DNA from: Micromonospora sp. MA102
GTDB taxonomy: Bacteria; Actinomycetota; Actinomycetes; Mycobacteriales; Micromonosporaceae
Length of the DNA: 64,000 nucleotides
NCBI RefSeq assembly: GCF_025460765.1
Contig: NZ_JAMWEG010000001.1
Coordinates: 62,001-126,000 of the forward strand
Direction: 5' to 3'
Shown: piece after piece, positions 59,749-64,000 of the stretch
How the letters are laid out: every line of letters starts with the position of its first letter
How positions within the stretch are numbered: position 1 is the stretch's first letter
Made by a program: the position numbers and the translations under genes
Notes under the pieces: generated by a model
The model's database searches: none
What the model saw: the letters and a program-made list of their open reading frames with translations, nothing else
What the model was told of the DNA's origin: nothing

Positions 59749-60665
59749 CCCTCCCGCGCCCACGGCCGCAGCTTCTCCGGGTTGCGGACCACCCAGATCC
59801 GGGTGACGCGCCCGTCCTCGGAGACGTCGAACGAGGCCACGGTCACGACGACGCCGGCACGCCGGGCCACCAGGCCCGGGACACCGTTGACCGACCGCTC
59901 CAGGAGTTCGAGTCCCGGCGCCAGGTCGGCGATGGCGACCATGTACCGGGCGATGTGCGCGCCGCCCTCGACCGGGTGCGGGACGGTGCCGGCCATGCCG
60001 CCACCGTCGGCGGTCATCACGGCCGCCGGGTTGAGCAGACCGACGAGGGCCGCGATGTCCTTGGCCTCCCAGGCCTTCCGGACGTGCCGCACCACGTCGG
60101 CCTGGCCACTCGCCGGCACCGGAGCGCCCGCCACGCTCACCCGCTTCCGGGCGGACGCCGCCAGCTGCTTGCAGGCCGCGGGGGTCCGGCCCAGCACGTC
60201 GGCGATCTCGGCGAACGGATACCGGAAGACGTCGTGCAGGACGAACGCCACCCGCTCGGCGGGCGTCGTCGACTCCAGGACGACGAGGAACGCCATGGCC
60301 ACCGACTCGTCCTGGACGATCTGGTCGGCGGGGTCGGCAGGGGCGTCGGGGTCGGCGCCGCCCGGGTGGTTCCACTCGGCGCGGTCGGGCAGCGGCTCGG
60401 GCAGCCACGCGCCGACATAGCGTTCACGGCGGGCCCGCGCCGAGCCGAGCACGTCCAGGCAGATGCGGCTGGTCACCGTCATCAGCCAGGCGCCGGGAGA
60501 CCGGATCTCCTCCTGCCGGCTCGCTGGCAGCCCGTACCAGCGCGCGTAGGCGTCCTGTACGGCGTCCTCGGCCTCGGTCACCGAACCGAGCAACCGGTAG
60601 GCGACGTTGATCAGTTGCCGTCGCTCGCCGGCTATCTCATCCCTGCGGGTCCCCACACTTCCCAT
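59745..60665 (-). CDS. ECF sigma factor, SigJ/ECF41 family
   Basis: A 306-residue sigma factor of the ECF41 group, which carries a C-terminal SnoaL-like domain in place of a separate anti-sigma factor. Region 2 is LINVAYRLLGSVTEAEDAVQDAYARWY; region 4 is RVAFVLHDVFRYPFAEIADVLGRTPAACKQLA. The C-terminal domain has the group's hallmark motifs, here as TADGGGM and RNPEKL. The tail regulates activity intramolecularly in studied members. A small four-helix membrane protein is divergent 99 bases away and a plausible target. ATG 60665 versus a GTG nine bases later is uncertain. Confidence 0.9.
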   Translation of the reverse strand: MGSVGTRRDEIAGERRQLINVAYRLLGSVTEAEDAVQDAYARWYGLPASRQEEIRSPGAWLMTVTSRICLDVLGSARARRERYVGAWLPEPLPDRAEWNHPGGADPDAPADPADQIVQDESVAMAFLVVLESTTPAERVAFVLHDVFRYPFAEIADVLGRTPAACKQLAASARKRVSVAGAPVPASGQADVVRHVRKAWEAKDIAALVGLLNPAAVMTADGGGMAGTVPHPVEGGAHIARYMVAIADLAPGLELLERSVNGVPGLVARRAGVVVTVASFDVSEDGRVTRIWVVRNPEKLRPWAREG

Positions 60666-60764
60666 GCTTCCGGCCGCCCTCGCCTTACCTTTCGCCGGCC
60701 CCCGTCGTCGGGCTGGTGAGACCTTGACGATCTACTGCCCGAGGGCGGAAAAGGGGACCGAGAC

Positions 60765-61139
60765 ATGGCCACCCAGGTGACGGCGACGGCGAACGCACGG
60801 CGCAGCTCCTCGTTCCTGCAGACCGCGATCGCCCTGCAGACCCTGACCATCTTCCTCCAGGCCGTCTCCGCCGGGCTGCTGCTCACCTCGTCCTACGGCG
60901 AGACCCTGCACAGTGTCGGAGCCCGGGTGATGTACGGGGCGTCCATGCTGTACGTGCTCGCGGCGGTGCTGGCGTGGAAGCCGGGCGGCGGCTCCCCCCG
61001 GCCGATCTGGCACGCATCGGGGTTCCTCGTCCTCGCCTCGGTGCAGGTCGTGCTCGGCATCGCCCACGTACCGTCCGTCCACCTCCCCCTGGGTGTCCTG
61101 ATGTTCGGTCTGAGCGTGCTGGCGCTGGTCCGGCGCTGA
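60765..61139 (+). CDS. Small four-helix membrane protein
   Basis: A 124-residue integral membrane protein with about four transmembrane helices (SSFLQTAIALQTLTIFLQAV, MYGASMLYVLAAVLA, FLVLASVQVVLGIAHV, GVLMFGLSVLALV). ATG 60765 has a modest GGGGA site upstream. The length and helix count resemble small DoxX-like or hypothetical membrane proteins. It is divergent from the ECF41 sigma factor gene, a common arrangement for sigma target genes. Function unknown. Confidence 0.75.
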   Translation: MATQVTATANARRSSSFLQTAIALQTLTIFLQAVSAGLLLTSSYGETLHSVGARVMYGASMLYVLAAVLAWKPGGGSPRPIWHASGFLVLASVQVVLGIAHVPSVHLPLGVLMFGLSVLALVRR

Positions 61140-61145
61140 GCCCGC

Positions 61146-61174
61146 CCCGGCCCGGCACGGACGGCCGGGCCGGG
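61146..61174. terminator. Bidirectional hairpin between convergent genes
   Basis: CCCGGCCCGGC (61146-61156) pairs with GCCGGGCCGGG (61164-61174), a perfect 11-bp stem with 7-base loop between the membrane protein and GNAT stops. Confidence 0.6.
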
Positions 61175-61228
61175 CGGGGCCCGCCGGCACCCGCCGACGG
61201 GCGCCGCAACCGGTCCCGCGTGGCGGAC

Positions 61229-61804
61229 TCAGCCCGCCGGGTGGCCCCGGTGCGCGGCCCACTCCGGGGCGAGGATCGACATCACGGTGGCGTCCACCCA
61301 GCCGTCGCCGTCGCGGAGGACCTGCCGCAGCGTGCCCTCGGCCACGAACCCGACCTTCTCGTAGACCCGGCGCGCGCGGGGATTGAAGGCGAACACCTCC
61401 AGCCCGATCCGGTGCAGGCCGAGCTGCTCGAAGCCGTAGCCGACGATGAGCCGGACCGCCTCGGTGCCCAACCCCCGGTCCCGCCCGGCGGGGCCGATCA
61501 GGGTGCGGAAGTTGCAGCTGCGGTTGTCCCGGTCCCACTCGTTCAGGACGACCTCGCCCACGCAGGCCCCGCTCGCCCGGTCCACCACGGCCAGGTCCAG
61601 CCGGTCCGGCTGGCTGTTGCGGGTGCCGTACCAGGCCCGCAGCCGGGCCGGTTCCAACCCGTCGGCGGGCGGACTGCCGGTGAGCCGGGCCACCTCGGGG
61701 TCGGCCAGGATCGCCTCGAAGGCCGCGAGGTCGTCGTCGACGAACGGGCGCAGCAGGGCGCGTTCGCCGGTGAGGGTGGGCTTGACGGAGAAATCGCTCG
61801 ACAC
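61229..61804 (-). CDS. GNAT acetyltransferase, RimJ/RimL type
   Basis: A 191-residue acetyltransferase. LTGERALLRPFVDDDLAAF is the RimJ/RimL-type start, VGEVVLNEWDRDNRSCNF the central sheet, and GPAGRDRGLGTEAVRLIVGY the acetyl-CoA-binding motif A with the RxxGxG core. LGLHRIGLEVFAFNPRARRVYEKVGF is motif B. A CAGAAT hexamer seven bases before the GTG suggests a leaderless mRNA. It would acetylate a small amine or a protein N-terminus; the target is unknown. It is divergent from the LtrA gene. Confidence 0.88.
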   Translation of the reverse strand: MSSDFSVKPTLTGERALLRPFVDDDLAAFEAILADPEVARLTGSPPADGLEPARLRAWYGTRNSQPDRLDLAVVDRASGACVGEVVLNEWDRDNRSCNFRTLIGPAGRDRGLGTEAVRLIVGYGFEQLGLHRIGLEVFAFNPRARRVYEKVGFVAEGTLRQVLRDGDGWVDATVMSILAPEWAAHRGHPAG

Positions 61805-61922
61805 CCGGCGGATTCTGGGTGACGGCGCGGCGGATCCTCAAACCGTTTTCGGGTCGCGGCCAGGCGGTGGGTGATTGGACGGATCCCCCGTCCGGCCCTG
61901 GCCCGGTTGGCACAGTGAGGTG

Positions 61923-64000
61923 GTGGGCGGCGTCGGTCGGATGCAGCTGGCCGGCGACGCGGGCGGCGTCAGCCGGCTGGAGCTCTTCCTCGACCTGATC
62001 TTCGTCTTCGCGTTCCTCAACGTCACCGGGGTGACCGCCGAGCAGCTCAACCCGGCCGGGCTGCCGCGCGGCCTGCTGCTGCTCGTGCTGCTGTGGTGGT
62101 GCTGGGCGCCGTTCGCCTGGCTGGGCAGCACCGTCCGGCTGGACCGCGGGGTCATGCCGGTGCTGGTGTTCGGGCTCAGCGCCACCTTGTTCGTGATGGG
62201 CCTGACGGTGCGGGAGGCGTTCCACGACCGGCCCGGCGGGCTCTCCGGTCCGGTGGTCTTCGCCGTCGGCTACCTGGTCGTGCGCGGCACCACGCTGGCC
62301 GCCGCCGCAGTGGCCGCCGCCGGGGAGGCGGCACCCCGCCGGCTCGCGCTGCGGGCGTGGCCGCCGCCGCTGGCCGGCGGGCTGTTCCTGCTCGCCGCCG
62401 CGCTGGTCCCGGGACACGTGCCGGGCGAGGTGGGCCGGGAGTGGGTCCGCTTCGGGCTGGTGGGCTGCGCGATCGCCGCGGAGTACGGCGGGGCGATGCT
62501 GCTCGGGGCGGACCGGTGGCGGATCGGCTCGATTCCGTACTGGGCGGAGCGGCACGCGCTGATCATCCTGATCGGGTTCGGGGAGACGATCATCTCGGTG
62601 GGGCTGAGCCAGGGGGTGGCGGCGACCCAACCGCTGACCCTGGAGGTGCTGGTCGGGACGCTGCTCGGGGTGGCGCTGGCCGGCGCGCTGTGGTGGACGT
62701 ACTTCGACGTGGCCCGGTTCGCGGCCGAGCAGGCGCTGGAGCGGGCCACCGGCGCGCGGCGCGCGCTGCTCGGCCGGGACGCGTACAGCTTCCTGCACCT
62801 GCCGATGATGACCGGGCTGATCCTGGTGGCGCTCGGCCTGAAGAAGGTGCTCGGTGAGCTCCAGGTGGACAGCCACGAGGCGACCCCGCTGATCACGCTG
62901 CTGGTGCTCCACGGCGGGGTGGTGCTCTACCTGCTGGGGCTGGTGCTGTTCGAGGTACGGACGCTGCGCATCCTGGGCCGGTCCCCGGTGCTCGGCATCC
63001 TGCTGGTGGCCGGGCTGGCGCCGGTCGCGCCGCACCTGCCGGCGCTGGCCGAGCTGGCCCTGCTGGCCGCGGCGGTGGGCGCGACCGCGCTGGCCGACGT
63101 GACCGTGTTCCGGCGCCGGCACCGCCGGCTGCACGCGATGATCGGCCCGATCCAGGAGCACGCCGGCGTCACCCCGAAGGAACTCTTCTTCGACCTGGTC
63201 TTCGTCTACGCCTTCCTCCAGCTGGCCGCGCTGATGGCCGACGACCCGACCTGGTCCGGCCTGGCGCGCGGGCTGCTGGTGCTCGCCGTGCTCTGGCAGG
63301 CCTGGTGCGCGTACGCCTGGCTGTCGGCCGAGGTCCGCGCGGAGAGCCCGGTGGTCCGCCTCGTCATGGTGCTCGTGGTCGCGCTCACCGCGCTGATCAC
63401 GCTGGCCAGCCCCCAGGCGATCGACGACTCCCGCGGTGGCCTGCCCGGGCCGCTGGTCTTCGTCGCCTGCTATGGGGCCATCCGGCTGCTGCACCTGGCC
63501 TCGTTCGGGCTGGTGGCGCGGCAGGACCCGGCCTGGCGGACGCCGCCGCTGCGGGCCGCCGCGCCGACCCTGGTCTCGCTCGGCCTCATGCTGGTCGCCG
63601 CGCTGCTGCCGCTGCCGGTCGGCGACGTCCGCCAGTTCTCCCCGCCGCGGGTCGGGCTGTGGCTGCTCGCCATCGCGGTCGACCTGGCCGGGAACGCCCG
63701 GGTGGGCCTGCGCCACCTCACCGTGCGCTCGGCGGAGCACTGGGCCGACCGGCACGGCCTGATCATCATCATCGGGCTCGGGGAGGCGGTGATCTCGATG
63801 GGCAGCGCCGTGGTGTACACGCCGGTCTCGGCCCGGATCGTGGTGGCGGCGTTCCTCGGCACCGCCCTGCTGGCCGCCCTGTGGTGGACCTACTTCGGCT
63901 GGGACAGCACCGAGGGCGAACACGCGCTCGCCGTCGCCGACCTGCCCACCCGGACCCGGCTGGCCCGCGACGCGTACACGTGGCTGCACCTGCCGATGGT
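61923..64000 (+). CDS. Double-length LtrA-family membrane protein, 3' end outside window
   Basis: An open frame runs from GTG 61923 to the window edge, 692 codons without a stop. It is built of two tandem LtrA (low temperature requirement A) units. The first has LELFLDLIFVFAFLNVTG, WERHALIILIGFGETIIS-type residues (AERHALIILIGFGETIIS) and WWTYFDVARF. The second starts near codon 420 with ELFFDLVFVYAFLQLAALM, then ADRHGLIIIIGLGEAVIS and WWTYFGWDST. LtrA proteins are usually about 380-400 residues. Many transmembrane helices are evident. The start is uncertain (GTG 61920 or ATG 61941 possible), and function is unknown. Confidence 0.85.
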   Translation, partial: MGGVGRMQLAGDAGGVSRLELFLDLIFVFAFLNVTGVTAEQLNPAGLPRGLLLLVLLWWCWAPFAWLGSTVRLDRGVMPVLVFGLSATLFVMGLTVREAFHDRPGGLSGPVVFAVGYLVVRGTTLAAAAVAAAGEAAPRRLALRAWPPPLAGGLFLLAAALVPGHVPGEVGREWVRFGLVGCAIAAEYGGAMLLGADRWRIGSIPYWAERHALIILIGFGETIISVGLSQGVAATQPLTLEVLVGTLLGVALAGALWWTYFDVARFAAEQALERATGARRALLGRDAYSFLHLPMMTGLILVALGLKKVLGELQVDSHEATPLITLLVLHGGVVLYLLGLVLFEVRTLRILGRSPVLGILLVAGLAPVAPHLPALAELALLAAAVGATALADVTVFRRRHRRLHAMIGPIQEHAGVTPKELFFDLVFVYAFLQLAALMADDPTWSGLARGLLVLAVLWQAWCAYAWLSAEVRAESPVVRLVMVLVVALTALITLASPQAIDDSRGGLPGPLVFVACYGAIRLLHLASFGLVARQDPAWRTPPLRAAAPTLVSLGLMLVAALLPLPVGDVRQFSPPRVGLWLLAIAVDLAGNARVGLRHLTVRSAEHWADRHGLIIIIGLGEAVISMGSAVVYTPVSARIVVAAFLGTALLAALWWTYFGWDSTEGEHALAVADLPTRTRLARDAYTWLHLPM

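Noticed and set aside
63061..63181. Possible frameshift at the LtrA duplication junction
   Set aside because: Careful codon counting shows the frame continues unchanged through the junction.
1..64000. CRISPR arrays or phage genes
   Set aside because: I saw no regularly spaced direct repeats with unique spacers and no capsid, terminase or lysis genes.

Overview
The window is very GC-rich, almost fully coding, and uses GTG starts as often as ATG. Gene content and order point to a high-GC actinobacterium, most likely a Micromonosporaceae member (Micromonospora-like): an F420 guanylyltransferase gene, an HU protein with a long Lys/Ala tail, a DUF5753 XRE regulator paired with a DUF397 protein, an NdgR-type IclR regulator beside leuCD, and a housekeeping order resembling the Mycobacterium tuberculosis block that runs from ftsY/smc/fpg/rnc through coaD/rsmD/recG/rpmB/thiL/ddl/gpsA/cofC/ppk/mutT1/hupB to leuDC. 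The family-level assignment is inference from recalled gene order, not from a search.

Layout. 0-7.3 kb: partial phosphotransferase, ftsY, a PhoD-like phosphoesterase, a MarR regulator with an efflux pump and a universal stress protein, a DinB-like protein, and a HAD hydrolase coupled to smc. 7.3-10.9 kb: smc. 11-21.7 kb: an accessory block separating smc from mutM, holding a 64-residue coiled-coil protein, a CAP-domain membrane protein, a GH114-like lipoprotein, an ABC-exporter/two-component operon, an MFS carrier and an MMPL exporter. 21.9-27.2 kb: a tightly overlapping operon rsmD-coaD-(SepIVA-like)-DUF177-rpmF-plsX-rnc-mutM. 27.4-29.3 kb: an LPXTG-type surface protein and a serine hydrolase. 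29.4-38.7 kb: recG-DAK, rpmB, an ATP-grasp protein, thiL, an Lrp-type ligand-binding protein, DUF3515 and ddl. 38.9-42.5 kb: small regulators, an XRE/DUF397 pair, a ROK kinase and a PrmC-related methyltransferase. 42.7-49.7 kb: PLP lyase-gpsA-plsC, cofC, ppk and a NUDIX/phosphatase. 49.8-55.6 kb: a membrane exo/endonuclease-phosphatase protein, hupB, leuD-leuC and an IclR regulator. 55.7-56.3 kb: two identical tRNA-Glu genes and one tRNA-Gln. 56.4-64 kb: FAH hydrolase, exported and uncharacterised proteins, an ECF41/SigJ sigma factor, GNAT, and a double-length LtrA protein that runs off the window.

How the genes work together. Most of the window serves core functions: chromosome organisation (SMC, HU), SRP targeting (FtsY), RNA processing (RNase III), repair (Fpg, RecG, MutT1-like), phospholipid and cell-wall precursors (PlsX, GpsA, PlsC, Ddl), cofactors (CoaD, ThiL, CofC), leucine synthesis and phosphate storage (PPK).

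Regulatory signals read directly from the sequence: a double GTTGC-N5-GCAAC operator between marR and its efflux pump; an 11-nt direct repeat resembling a PHO box before ppk; an AAATT-N10-AATTT dyad under the divergent leuC/iclR promoters; and many genes whose start codon lies 6-7 nt after a TAnnnT or CAnnnT hexamer, as expected for leaderless mRNAs. I see no CRISPR array, transposase, integrase, phage genes or biosynthetic gene cluster. The most unusual items are the double LtrA protein, the CofC protein with a cold-shock-like tail, a 38-codon coupled ORF at 58.7 kb, the ROK kinase with an altered zinc motif, and the intergenic inverted repeats.
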